Positions 8,510-18,000 of a stretch of 64,000 bases of DNA are shown here, piece by piece (position 1 is the first letter of the stretch; each line of letters opens with the position of its first letter). The notes below the pieces were generated by a model that was given only the letters and a program-made list of their open reading frames with translations, was not told the DNA's origin and searched no databases. The DNA comes from Enterobacter sp. C2 (GTDB lineage: Bacteria; Pseudomonadota; Gammaproteobacteria; Enterobacterales; Enterobacteriaceae): assembly GCF_019880405.1 (NCBI RefSeq), contig NZ_CP082269.1:1116001-1180000 (forward strand). Direction: 5' to 3'. A program made the position numbers and the translations under genes.

Positions 8510-9519
8510 TGCTGCTCAGTGGAATGACCATGCAGGTTGGTTTACAGACAACAACGCGAGGCACAGATAACGCGCGCTTATCGGCGCAGATCGGTGACCC
8601 TGCTCGGGTAACGTCGCGTCCAAAACGCGCCGAGCGGGAAGAGTATCCCGCCTCGCCGCTGATTGCCCTCCGGCCGCAGCGGTACAGCGTTCAGCTTAAC
8701 GATCAGCTTACTGTCCTCCAGCAGGCCGACAGCTATCTCTTACGGCTAGAGAAGTCGCTTTTGGATCAGCGGCATGCTAATGCTTCCGGTGGGCCGCGTG
8801 GCACAAACAGCACAGCGCTTGTCGATCTGCTGGCTAACCGGACTCCGCTCTCGGCTGGCCGGGTGGACAGGCTGCTGTTACCTGTGCTGCAAGGCGAGGC
8901 GAAGGTGACGTTTCATTCCCCCGAGCTGGCGGAGCTGCTTAGCAGCGATGGCGAGCCAATATCGCTTATGTTCAGCGTGGATGCAGGGCACGCTCGGCGT
9001 CTGGCCGCCGTGTCGCTGGACAATCCGACCGATGCGCTTAATCCCCTCATGCAGATCAAAAATGCCCTGCAGCGTACGGGGGTTACGCCGCACTACGGTG
9101 AGGGAAAATGGACATTTACCGTGGATGAAGCGCGTTGGCCGCAGCTGCAGCGATCTTTTTCCATTGCGAATGCAAAAGGGGAGCATGTCAGGCGGCCTGT
9201 GCTACACGCCAGTCCGTCGCTCAGCGATACGTTACGCGCTGCGCTGGAAAACGGGCAGCGTGACGGGGTGCAGAGCAGGGTGCAGAGCGTACTCAATCAT
9301 GTAGCTGAACAGCGCCAGCACCTCGCATCGGCGCAGGAGAAGGCGCGCCAGCGCATGGATGTGATGGCGCGTTTTCCACAAGCGCAGAGTGCAGAGCAGG
9401 CCGCAGCCACGCTGGGGCAGACCCTTGCCTGGGGCTGCCACCACTACGAGACGCTGGTTCAGGCCGTGAACGGCCAGGCTAACCTTCCGGCATTGACGGT
9501 GCATAACCTACTTGCCTAG
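8509..9519 (+). CDS. lafW: LafW-like hook-associated protein of the Flag-2 system
   Basis: This 336-residue protein is translationally coupled to flgL (TAATG overlap), the position of lafW in described Flag-2 loci. It has no signal peptide or membrane segment. The N-terminal 60 residues are polar and low in structure, followed by helices around residues 60-90. The C-terminal stretch QANLPALTVHNLLA resembles the terminal D0 helix of flagellins (QANQxPQxVLxLL), which fits a protein secreted by the flagellar export apparatus and packed at the filament base. That role is inferred from position and this C-terminal resemblance. An alternative start is ATG 8524. The 3' end overlaps the convergent gene by four bases. 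Confidence 0.6.
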   Translation: MLLSGMTMQVGLQTTTRGTDNARLSAQIGDPARVTSRPKRAEREEYPASPLIALRPQRYSVQLNDQLTVLQQADSYLLRLEKSLLDQRHANASGGPRGTNSTALVDLLANRTPLSAGRVDRLLLPVLQGEAKVTFHSPELAELLSSDGEPISLMFSVDAGHARRLAAVSLDNPTDALNPLMQIKNALQRTGVTPHYGEGKWTFTVDEARWPQLQRSFSIANAKGEHVRRPVLHASPSLSDTLRAALENGQRDGVQSRVQSVLNHVAEQRQHLASAQEKARQRMDVMARFPQAQSAEQAAATLGQTLAWGCHHYETLVQAVNGQANLPALTVHNLLA

Positions 9520-9989
9520 TGCTGACAGCCCGCCGTGCCCAGGGTCATGATCGTGGGATCGACGACCAGCACGGTGAGGCTGTCTCTATCTAACAGCGCC
9601 GATTGCGCATTTGCCAGAGGAGCCATTGAAACGCGCAGCCGATTATTCTTAGTAAAGTTGAGAATGGGGACGAGGGCCGGATCGGTATATTGGGTGGTTT
9701 GCTCTTTTAGCCACAGATACCCCTGTGGGTGACTGGGCGTTTGCCTGCTAAAGCAGGTGGCGACCTCAGTGGATAAAGAGAATGCTTTGTCATTGCGATG
9801 CAGTATCACCTGTGCGCCATTTGCCGTAGGAAGCATGTGAAGTGAATAGCTCCGCTGGTTCGCCGTCATTAAGTCATAAATAACAATGTCCGTTCGTACG
9901 ATGGCGGCGGAAGCCGATAGAGAAACGCAAAACATTGATAGCGTGAATATCAAATAATAAAAAAGTTTACTGACATGCTGGTATTTCAT
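9516..9989 (-). CDS. Small exported protein paired with the ToxR-like regulator (FidL-like)
   Basis: This 157-residue protein has an N-terminal hydrophobic signal (residues about 9-29, YYLIFTLSMFCVSLSASAA) with no lipobox, so it should be periplasmic or membrane-anchored. It starts inside the last 23 bases of the lafZ-like gene and ends four bases into lafW on the other strand. ToxR-type regulators are often followed by a small periplasmic partner (ToxS; FidL in the GrvA/FidL pair), so a partner or stability factor for LafZ is the best inference. No family motif is strong enough to prove this. Base composition is more AT-rich than the flg genes. Confidence 0.6.
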   Translation of the reverse strand: MKYQHVSKLFYYLIFTLSMFCVSLSASAAIVRTDIVIYDLMTANQRSYSLHMLPTANGAQVILHRNDKAFSLSTEVATCFSRQTPSHPQGYLWLKEQTTQYTDPALVPILNFTKNNRLRVSMAPLANAQSALLDRDSLTVLVVDPTIMTLGTAGCQH

Positions 9990-10851
9990 TGATGGTATTC
10001 TCAGCTGCTTGATAAAAAACTGAATTCAAATCGTGTGTGCCAGTCTGCCAGTTTTCAATGCCTAGCATTAATTGATATTGGTGATGACAATTATCCTGCA
10101 CAAGTAAGCTTATCGACAATTTAGCCACTGATTCACTGTAATAAACGGTGGCTTTCATTCGCTGAGCCTGTAACTTCTCGTTAAGAGCACGCAACGCATC
10201 TGGCATATGCTTCGTCAGCTGTGCCGTGTGGGCCGGATCGCTGCCCGCATGCAGGTGATAGATGCTGATATAGGGATAGCTCTTACTCGTTTCACGCTTT
10301 AATGTGAGTTCGCTTTGCCCAGATAAAGCAGGAGGGGGCTGTTTGCCCTGAGCAAGCTGTGGATGATATTTTATTAATAAATATATCAAAGTGATAAAAA
10401 CAGCAGAGACAATGATGGCTCTCTTTGTTCGCATAGGCGAAAGCCGGCGCCTCAAGGGCGGGCCATGAGGCAAGCCTGGAGGTGGAACCTGATTATCTTT
10501 TTCATCTACCGTCTCGGTTATCAACGGCTCATCAGGATAAGTAATAAATTCCTTATTAAAAACATAGCCTTTTTTCGGCACCGTTTTGATGATCTCCTGC
10601 AGTCGACCATCGTCGCCCAGGGCTGCTCGTAAGGCATAGATAGCCGTTGGCAAGCTGTTATTACCGACGACCCTGTTTTTCCAAACCGCATTGATAAGAA
10701 AATTACGTGATAATACCTCCCCAGCATGGTTGACCAGCGTCTCCAGCAAAATGTAATGGAATTCACCCAGGCGCTGAATTTCCCCTGTATCAGTATGAAC
10801 AAGCGCGTTCAGCGAGGGATCGAGCCGCCACTTATTAATGAGCATATGCAT
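9967..10851 (-). CDS. lafZ: ToxR-like transmembrane transcriptional regulator (LafZ-like)
   Basis: The 294-residue protein is a one-component membrane regulator. Residues about 10-100 form an OmpR/ToxR winged-helix domain, ending in the characteristic wing VPKKGYVF. Then come a Pro-rich linker, an RRR-containing positive patch and a single membrane helix (about residues 145-161, IIVSAVFITLIYLLI). A periplasmic domain of about 130 residues follows. Described Flag-2 loci carry a membrane regulator, LafZ, next to lafW, hence the name. It is transcribed against the flg operon and coupled to the small exported gene downstream. Its target promoter is unknown; flagellar or surface-structure genes are likely. 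Confidence 0.65.
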   Translation of the reverse strand: MHMLINKWRLDPSLNALVHTDTGEIQRLGEFHYILLETLVNHAGEVLSRNFLINAVWKNRVVGNNSLPTAIYALRAALGDDGRLQEIIKTVPKKGYVFNKEFITYPDEPLITETVDEKDNQVPPPGLPHGPPLRRRLSPMRTKRAIIVSAVFITLIYLLIKYHPQLAQGKQPPPALSGQSELTLKRETSKSYPYISIYHLHAGSDPAHTAQLTKHMPDALRALNEKLQAQRMKATVYYSESVAKLSISLLVQDNCHHQYQLMLGIENWQTGTHDLNSVFYQAAENTINEIPACQ

Positions 10852-11196
10852 AATATAAATGTTAATAATAAGAAGGAAAAAGATTAGCGGCGCTTAATGC
10901 TCGCTGCGTTGATTTTTTTTAGCATTTCCATAACAAATTTTAACAAGGTGCTCCCTGTTTAATTTATGCTAATAATACCAGTGTTTTATGATTCATTATT
11001 TTTTTAATAATCAAAACGTGATCCAACTAAATACAACGATCGAGGGCAATGTAGCGAAAGTAGAATAGTGGAGCAATCTAAGAATTTTCTTAAATTGTAA
11101 ATTATCGTTTCTTCTGTTCGCCGGTGGGATATTAGAAAAGGGTAAGTGCGTGTACCTCCTGGTAAGAGGAGGTACACAATGCTGTATTGCTAGCGA
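10852..11196. other. AT-rich spacer between lafZ and fepA
   Basis: This 345-base stretch has no credible gene. It is markedly AT-rich in its lafZ-proximal 250 bases and should hold the lafZ promoter on the minus strand. The fepA-proximal end carries the fepA hairpin at 11150-11177. In E. coli, fepA has entD as its neighbour here; no trace of entD is visible. I saw no direct repeat or tRNA fragment marking an insertion boundary. Confidence 0.6.
11150..11177 (-). terminator. Hairpin terminator downstream of fepA
   Basis: GTGTACCTCCT (11150-11160) and AGGAGGTACAC (11167-11177) form a perfect 11-bp stem with a six-base loop, 20 bases after the fepA stop on the minus strand. The downstream minus-strand sequence has a short T run (CCCTTTTCT) about nine bases later, so termination may be imperfect. 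Confidence 0.65.
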
Positions 11197-13419
11197 TCAG
11201 AAGCGCGTATTGACACTCATATACCAGGTGCGGCCTGGCTCGTTATAGGTCGCTGCGCCTGCGCCGTACATATAGGATTTCGTCGTGTCGTTGCCCGTGG
11301 TCTGGGCATTGCCCTCACGCCATTGACGTTTGTCGAAGACGTTATCCACCCCAGCCGTCAGGCTGACGTTTTTAGTCGCATCCCATGTGCCGCTCAGGCC
11401 AACAATGCTGTACGGACTCACCTCATCGGTTTCGCTGCCCGTGGCGCGGTTGCCTTTGTAGTTGTAGATCTTCGGCTGCTGCTTGCCATACCAGGTGAAG
11501 GTAGACTGCACGGAGATGTCCTGACGGATCTGCCAGCTCAGCGTTGAGTTCAGCGTGTATTCCGGAATGATAGAGAGACGGTCACCGGTGGTTTTGTTCT
11601 TGCTTTGCAGCATGTAGGTGAGGTTGTTGGTCCAGTTTACGGTGTCGGTCACCGGTACGTTCAGCGTCCCCTCCAGGCCTTCTACTACCGCTTTAGGCAC
11701 GTTTTCCCACTGATAAACGTCCGTAGTGGCTTTCGATGCTCTGCCAATCGGCGAGTAGCCCGCTTCAATCTTATCCCGGTAGTCGTTGCGGAACCAGGTC
11801 ACACCCGCCAGCCAGCCGTCGCGCTTGAACTCCAGGCCGACCTCTTTATTGATGCTGGTCTCTGCTTTCAGATCGTCATTGCCCATCAGGTAACAGGCAC
11901 CGGCGCTGGCGTAGCAGCCCTGGCCGCGGCTGTAGAGGATGTAGTTTGGGTTGGTCTGATACAGGCTTGGGGCTTTATACGCGCGGGCGATGCCCATTTT
12001 CAGCGTAATGTCGTCCGTCAGCCCCTGGGAGAGGTTCAGGGACGGGCTCCAGTTATCACCCACGATGGTGTGATGGTCAAAGCGCAGGCCCGGCGTCAGC
12101 ATGGTGCTGTCGGTCAGCTCCATATTGTTTTCCGCAAACAGAGAGAAGATCTCGGCCTGGGAGTAGGGGCTGCGGTTGGTTGGGTTAACCCCGGCGATGG
12201 TGCCGCCTTCGGTCAGCGACTGGGTATTGGATGCCAGATCCTTCATGCGCTGCTGATTCCACTCGCTGCCCAGCGTCAGGGTCTGGTTGACCAGCAGATC
12301 CAGCGGCAGGTTGACTTCACTATGCAGCAGCACGTCGGCAAGGTCGATATTGGAGACGTTCTCGTCGGAGAAGATCCCTTCGGTGCCACCGGCCAGACCT
12401 TCGTTATTCCGCGTATTACGGGTGTGTTCGTACTGCGCGTAGGTGGTGGTGGTGACGCCGTTATCCCAGCCGCCGTTCCAGGTCAGAGCGTAGTTTTGGC
12501 GATAGAGACGATTGGTCTCTTTACCGTAATTCTTTTTCACCAGCGCGTTGGTGTTGGTATTTTGAGTATCGCCCGCGTAGAGGTTGCCCTGACGGCTGTA
12601 GCCCGCCTCCAGCTCCAGCGAGTTCATGGGGGCAAAATCCCAGCGCAGCTGACCGTTCACATCTTTGTTTTTCACTCCTTCGCGCCCGGCGGGCATGGTC
12701 CCGGCGTAGCTGCCGGTGCGTAAGGATTCATGGCCTTTATTGATATCCCAGGCGTCGGCCTGCGTTTTTTCCAGGTTGCCATAGAGGCGGAAGCTGAAAT
12801 CTCCCCCCAGCGGACCGGTCAGGTTAAAGTTGGTGCGCTTGGTTGAACCTTCGGATTTGTGCTCTGGCGCGTTGAGGTAGGTATCCCACGCCCCGTGCCA
12901 CTCGTTTTTCGACTGCTTGGTGATGATATTGACTACGCCACCCGCCGCGCCGTTACCGTAGCGTGCCGCCGCCGGGCCACGGATCACTTCGATACGCTCG
13001 ATCATCTCCGGCGGTACCCAGCCGGTATCGCCGCGGGTATCACGCTCGCCGCGCCAGCCCAGACGTACCGAGTTGCGGCTGGTGACCGGTTTACCATCAA
13101 TCAGGATCAACGTGTTTTCCGGACCCATGCCGCGAATATCGATCTGACGGCTGTTGCCGCGCTGGCCGCTGGTGGAGTTACCGGTGAGGTTTACCCCTGG
13201 CATGGTACGTATAATTTCAGCGACGTCACGGGCAGGCGGATTTTTGCGGATCTCATCGGCGGTGATGGTAGAGACGCCGGGAGCCTGAAGATTCTGCTCG
13301 GCAGCGGTGACAACGATAGTGTCGTCCCCAGCAGGCAGCTCCTCTGCATGAAGCGGTAGTGCTACCCCGTAAATGCCCAGATTGACCAATAAGGTCAGGG
13401 ATTTAATCTTGTTATTCAT
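11197..13419 (-). CDS. fepA: TonB-dependent ferric enterobactin outer-membrane receptor FepA
   Basis: FepA imports ferric enterobactin through the outer membrane using TonB energy. The 740-residue precursor has a signal peptide of about 25 residues (ending LHA), a TonB box (DDTIVVTA) near the mature N-terminus and a plug domain with the RGMGPENTLILIDGKPV motif. A 22-strand barrel follows and ends in the aromatic VNTRF required for barrel insertion. Length and sequence agree with enterobacterial FepA. It is divergent from fes across a Fur-box region, as in E. coli. Only the gene on its downstream side is unusual: a flagellar regulator instead of entD. Confidence 0.97.
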   Translation of the reverse strand: MNNKIKSLTLLVNLGIYGVALPLHAEELPAGDDTIVVTAAEQNLQAPGVSTITADEIRKNPPARDVAEIIRTMPGVNLTGNSTSGQRGNSRQIDIRGMGPENTLILIDGKPVTSRNSVRLGWRGERDTRGDTGWVPPEMIERIEVIRGPAAARYGNGAAGGVVNIITKQSKNEWHGAWDTYLNAPEHKSEGSTKRTNFNLTGPLGGDFSFRLYGNLEKTQADAWDINKGHESLRTGSYAGTMPAGREGVKNKDVNGQLRWDFAPMNSLELEAGYSRQGNLYAGDTQNTNTNALVKKNYGKETNRLYRQNYALTWNGGWDNGVTTTTYAQYEHTRNTRNNEGLAGGTEGIFSDENVSNIDLADVLLHSEVNLPLDLLVNQTLTLGSEWNQQRMKDLASNTQSLTEGGTIAGVNPTNRSPYSQAEIFSLFAENNMELTDSTMLTPGLRFDHHTIVGDNWSPSLNLSQGLTDDITLKMGIARAYKAPSLYQTNPNYILYSRGQGCYASAGACYLMGNDDLKAETSINKEVGLEFKRDGWLAGVTWFRNDYRDKIEAGYSPIGRASKATTDVYQWENVPKAVVEGLEGTLNVPVTDTVNWTNNLTYMLQSKNKTTGDRLSIIPEYTLNSTLSWQIRQDISVQSTFTWYGKQQPKIYNYKGNRATGSETDEVSPYSIVGLSGTWDATKNVSLTAGVDNVFDKRQWREGNAQTTGNDTTKSYMYGAGAATYNEPGRTWYMSVNTRF

Positions 13420-13535
13420 TGTGTTATCCGTTTTGTCGCCAGACGACCGCTAACGCGTCCTGGTTCCCTGCACGCACGCGGTTAATGGCATGATTATGTG
13501 AAAGACGCGCTTCCCACAGCGCGCCAATACGCTAT

Positions 13536-13574
13536 TGCAAATGCAAATAGTTATCAATAATATTATCAATAAAT
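13536..13574. promoter_or_regulatory. Overlapping Fur boxes in the fepA/fes divergent promoter
   Basis: The 202-base gap between fepA and fes contains an AT-rich tract with two NATNAT-type arrays, including GTTATC (13550-13555) and ATTATC (13562-13567). It closely resembles the E. coli fepA-fes operator. The best 19-mer I aligned, 13549-13567, matches the Fur consensus at 11 of 19 positions. Iron-loaded Fur would repress both directions. Confidence 0.65.
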
Positions 13575-13621
13575 TTTCTTACATTTGAAAAAATGCCGCA
13601 ATAACGACGGGGTTAATTAGG

Positions 13622-14842
13622 GTGACGATGCGAGCGACGGGCAGCGATGCCTGGTGGGAGTCAAAACACGGGCCTGAGTGGTTCCGCGAGGGTGATGACC
13701 GATGTCAGGTCACCTTCTGGTGGCGCGATCCGGCGGGGTCGGAAGCCACGTCTTCTATCCAGCATGTGTGGATCTACATCACCGGCGTTACCGATCATCA
13801 CCAAAACGCCAGACCGCAGTCCCTGAGCCGTATTCCCGGGACCGACGTCTGGTTCTGGCAAACCACGCTTAACGCTCAGTGGCGCGGCAGCTACTGTTTC
13901 ATCCCCTCCAAAAATGCACAGGACTTTGCCGAGTCGGCGTTCAACACCGAGGTGCCGGATCGCATCGCCCTGCGCGAAGGCTGGCGCAGATTGCTGGCCC
14001 ACGCCGTTGCCGATCCGCTCAATCCGCTGTCGTGGCGGGGCGGGCGCGGTCATCCGGTGTCGGCCCTGGAGATGCCCGATGCGCCAGAGCAGCCGGGCTG
14101 GCATGCGCCGCAGGATACCCCTTATACGCCCCCAGCCTGCATTTCCTGGCGAAGCCGCCGGCTAGGCAACAAACGCCGGGTCTGGATCTACACCACCGGC
14201 GATGAGAACGTCACCGAGCGTCCGCTGGCGGTGCTGCTGGACGGTCAATTCTGGGCCGAGAGCATGCCCGTTTGGCCCGCTCTTGCTGCGCTAACGCAGG
14301 ATGGCAAGCTGCCAGCCGCCGTGTACGTGCTGGTTGATGCGATCGATACCACCCAGCGCGGCCGCGAGCTGCCCTGCAACCCAGACTTCTGGCAGGCGTT
14401 ACAGGAGGAGCTGCTCCCGCAGGTTAAGGCCCTGGCCCCGTTCAGCGATGAGGCGTCGCGCACGGTAGTGGCCGGGCAGAGCTTTGGCGGTCTGGCCTCG
14501 CTCTATGCCGGTTTGAACTGGCCAAAGCGCTTCGGCTGCGTGCTCAGCCAGTCCGGCTCCTACTGGTGGCCGCATCGCGGTGCGCAGCAGGATGGCGTGA
14601 TGATCGAGCAGCTAAAAACCGGCGCGCTTCAGCCGCAGGATCTGCGTATCGTGCTGGAGGCAGGAACCCGTGAACCGCTCATTTTCCGCGTTAACCAGAC
14701 GCTCTATTCCCTTTTACAGCCGACGGCGGCGGCGCTCTTCTGGCGGCCCACCGACGGCGGACACGACGCACTGTGCTGGCGCGGCGGGCTAACCGCAGGG
14801 CTCATGACGCTCTGGCAGCCGCTGCTTCAGGCTGCGCCGTAA
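13622..14842 (+). CDS. fes: Enterobactin esterase Fes
   Basis: Fes hydrolyses the trilactone of imported ferric enterobactin in the cytoplasm to free iron. The product is about 406 residues: an N-terminal beta domain (ESKHGPEW, FWWRDP) followed by an alpha/beta-hydrolase domain. The nucleophile elbow is GQSFGG and the catalytic-histidine segment is DGGHDALCWRGG. The start may be GTG 13622 or ATG 13628; the AGGGTG at 13618-13624 favours the ATG slightly. The ybdZ-entF genes follow in the same direction, as in E. coli. Confidence 0.95.
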   Translation: MTMRATGSDAWWESKHGPEWFREGDDRCQVTFWWRDPAGSEATSSIQHVWIYITGVTDHHQNARPQSLSRIPGTDVWFWQTTLNAQWRGSYCFIPSKNAQDFAESAFNTEVPDRIALREGWRRLLAHAVADPLNPLSWRGGRGHPVSALEMPDAPEQPGWHAPQDTPYTPPACISWRSRRLGNKRRVWIYTTGDENVTERPLAVLLDGQFWAESMPVWPALAALTQDGKLPAAVYVLVDAIDTTQRGRELPCNPDFWQALQEELLPQVKALAPFSDEASRTVVAGQSFGGLASLYAGLNWPKRFGCVLSQSGSYWWPHRGAQQDGVMIEQLKTGALQPQDLRIVLEAGTREPLIFRVNQTLYSLLQPTAAALFWRPTDGGHDALCWRGGLTAGLMTLWQPLLQAAP

Positions 14843-14869
14843 AGCATTTTTCCACGACAGGAGTGTGGT

Positions 14870-15073
14870 ATGGAGTTCAGTAATCCCTTCGACGATCCAG
14901 AGGGTCAGTTTTACATTCTGCAAAACGCGCAGCAGTGCTATAGCCTGTGGCCGCAGCAGTGCGCCCTGCCGCAGGGCTGGCGCGTGGTTGCCGACCCGCA
15001 GCCGCCGTCAGTGTGTCACGCCTGGCTGGCGGAGCAGTGGCAAAACCTCACCCCTGCGTATCATGCGCGTTAA
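14870..15073 (+). CDS. ybdZ: MbtH-like protein YbdZ
   Basis: This 67-residue protein belongs to the MbtH family, small partners that bind NRPS adenylation domains and aid their folding or activity; the partner here is EntF. The family signature is visible: NPFDDPEGQFYILQN near the N-terminus and the invariant Trp residues (YSLWP, GWRVV, CHAWLAEQW). It sits between fes and entF, 27 bases after fes, and is followed by the entF ribosome-binding site. Confidence 0.94.
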   Translation: MEFSNPFDDPEGQFYILQNAQQCYSLWPQQCALPQGWRVVADPQPPSVCHAWLAEQWQNLTPAYHAR

Positions 15074-15083
15074 GGAGCACCCT

Positions 15084-18000
15084 ATGTCGAAACGTCTGCC
15101 GCTGGTCGCAGCCCAGACCGGGATCTGGATGGCGGAAACGCTCTCAACATTACCTAACGCCTGGAGCGTGGCCCACTACGTGGCTATTGATGACGGCGAA
15201 CTGGAGGAGGCCCTGTTCGCTGAGGCCATCGTCACCGGCATGAGCCACGCCGACACCCTGCGTAGCCGCTTTGTCGAGGATGGCGGAGAGGTATTCCAGT
15301 GGATCGATGCGTCCATGCCGCTGATGCCGCCTGCTGTCTACGATCTGCGTGACAGCATCGATCCCCACGCGGCGGCGCTGGCCGTTATGCAGGGCGATCT
15401 GGCCCAAAACCTGCGTGTCGACGGCGGGCAGCCGCTGGTTCATCATGCGCTGCTGCGCCTCGGGGAGCAGCGCTGGTACTGGTATCAGCGCTATCATCAC
15501 TTGCTGGTGGATGGCTTCAGCTTCCCGGCCATTACCCGCCATATCGCCGCCATCTATACCGCGTGGCGTCACGGCGAGCCTACACCAGCATCACCCTTTA
15601 CCCCCTTTGCCGAGGTTGTCGAGGAGTATCAGCGCTACCGCGACAGCGAGACCTGGCACCGGGACGCCGCTTACTGGCGCGAGGTAAGCCAGAGCCTGCC
15701 GCCGCCGGTATCGCTCTCTGCCAGCCCGCTGCCGGGGCGCGCCGCAACCGCCGACATTGTTCGCCTGAAGCTGACTCTCGACACCAAGGCGTTTTCCCGC
15801 CTTGCGGCACAGAACGGCAGCTGCCAGCCAGCGGATCTGGCTCTTGCGCTGGTCTCCCTTTGGCTGGCTCGCCTGTGCGGACGCATGGATTATGCCGCCG
15901 GGTTTATCTTTATGCGCCGGATGGGCTCTGCTGCGCTCTGCGCTACCGGTCCGGTGCTCAACGTCCTGCCGCTGGCGGTGAACGTCGATCCGGCGGAGAC
16001 CCTCGCCGCGCTGGCGCAGAAGCTTGCTGCCCGGCTAAAAAAGATGCGCCGCCACCAGCGCTATGACGCCGAGCAGATCGTGCGCGACAGCGGGCAGGTG
16101 ACCGGTGACCGCGCCCTGTTTGGCCCGGTATTCAACGTGAAGATGTTTGATTACCAGCTGGACATTGACGGAACGGCGGGGACCACCCATACCCTGGCCA
16201 CCGGGCCGGTTAACGACCTGGAGATCGCGCTCATTCCGGACGAGACGGGCGGTCTTGCCGTGGAGATCCTCGCTAATCGCCAGCGCTACGACGTGGCTGA
16301 GTTAAGCACCCATGCCGCCAGGCTGGACGCACTGCTGCGCCAGTTTGCCGATAATCCCACCCTGCGCTGCGGCGAGGCGGCGCTGATCCTGCCAGCGGAG
16401 CAGGAGAAGATTGACCGCATCAATGACACCGCAGTAAACCTGCCAGCCACCACCCTCAGCGCCCTCGTGGCAGCCCAGAGTGAAAAAACGCCGGACGCCC
16501 CGGCGCTGGCGGATGCCCGCTGGCAGTTCAGCTACCGAGAGATGCGCGAGCAGGTTATCGCCCTGGCCCAAGAGCTTCGTCAGCGCGGCGTGCGCCCTGG
16601 GGACAGCGTCGCCGTGGCGCTGCCGCGTTCGGTCTTCTTGACGCTGGCCCTGCACGCCATTGTCGAGGCCGGTGCCGCCTGGCTGCCGCTGGATACCGGC
16701 TACCCGGACGACCGCCTGCATATGATGCTGGAGGATGCCCAGCCGCGGCTATTAATCACCGCCGACGATCAGCTGGCGCGGTTTAGCGCGATCCCGCAGC
16801 TTGCTTATCTCTGCTACAGCGCGCCGCTGCCGGTAACAAACGCGCCCGCGCTGGCGCTCTCAATGCCTGAACACACCGCCTATATCATCTTTACCTCCGG
16901 CTCGACGGGCCGCCCGAAAGGCGTGATGGTGGGGCAAACGGCCATCGTCAACCGCCTGCTGTGGATGCAGGCGACCTATCCGCTGAGCGCGCAGGACGTG
17001 GTGGCGCAAAAGACACCGTGCAGCTTTGACGTTTCGGTGTGGGAATTTTTCTGGCCCTTCATTGCCGGGGCGAAGCTGGTGATGGCCGAGCCGGATGCGC
17101 ACCGCGATCCGCTGGCGTTGCAGGCCTTTTTTGCCCGCTACGGCGTAACCACTACCCACTTTGTCCCCTCGATGCTGTCCGCCTTCGTCGCCTCTCTGAC
17201 GTCGGACAGGGCGCAGGAGAGCGGTGGTACGCTGCGCAACGTCTTTTGCAGCGGTGAAGCGCTGCCAACGGATCTCTGCCGCGAGTGGGAAAGCCTAACC
17301 GGCGCGCCGCTGCATAATCTCTACGGCCCAACGGAAGCGGCGGTCGACGTCAGCGGGTATCCTGCTTATGGCGAGGCGTTGGCCGAGGTCAATGGCCCCA
17401 GCGTGCCGATTGGCTATCCGGTGTGGAACACCGGTTTGCGCATTCTGGACAGTATGATGCAACCTCTGCCGCCGGGTGTGGCGGGGGATCTCTACCTGAC
17501 CGGCATTCAGCTGGCGCAGGGCTACCTGGGGCGATCCGACCTGACCGCCAGCCGCTTTATTGCCGATCCCTTTGCGCCAGGTGAGCGGATGTACCGCACC
17601 GGCGATGTGGCGCGCTGGCTGGCGAACGGCGCAGTAGAGTACCTGGGTCGCAGTGACGATCAGCTTAAAATTCGCGGCCAGCGTATTGAGCTGGGAGAGA
17701 TCGACGCTGTTATGCAGGCGCTGCCGGACGTGGCCCAGGCGGTCACTCATGCCTGCGTGCTAAACCAGGCGGCTGCGGTCGGTGGCGACGCACGTCAGCT
17801 GGTGGGCTACCTGGTGTCGGCCTCGGGCCAGCCGCTGGAGAGTGCCGCGTTGATTGAACAGCTGAGGGCGCAGCTGCCGCCGCACATGGTGCCTACCGCG
17901 CTGGTGCAGCTTGATGCGCTGCCGCTCAGCGCCAACGGCAAGCTGGATCGCAAGGCGTTACCGCTGCCGACGCCCGCCGCGGCATCAGGCGGGCGAGCAC

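Noticed and set aside
11605-12723. 372-codon open frame antisense to fepA
   Set aside because: It lies wholly within fepA, whose homology is complete. The frame is open only because of GC-biased codon use and has no ribosome-binding site or recognisable domain.
14865-15083. 73-codon N-terminal extension of entF
   Set aside because: It overlaps ybdZ in another frame, and EntF homology begins at ATG 15084, which has its own AAGGAG.
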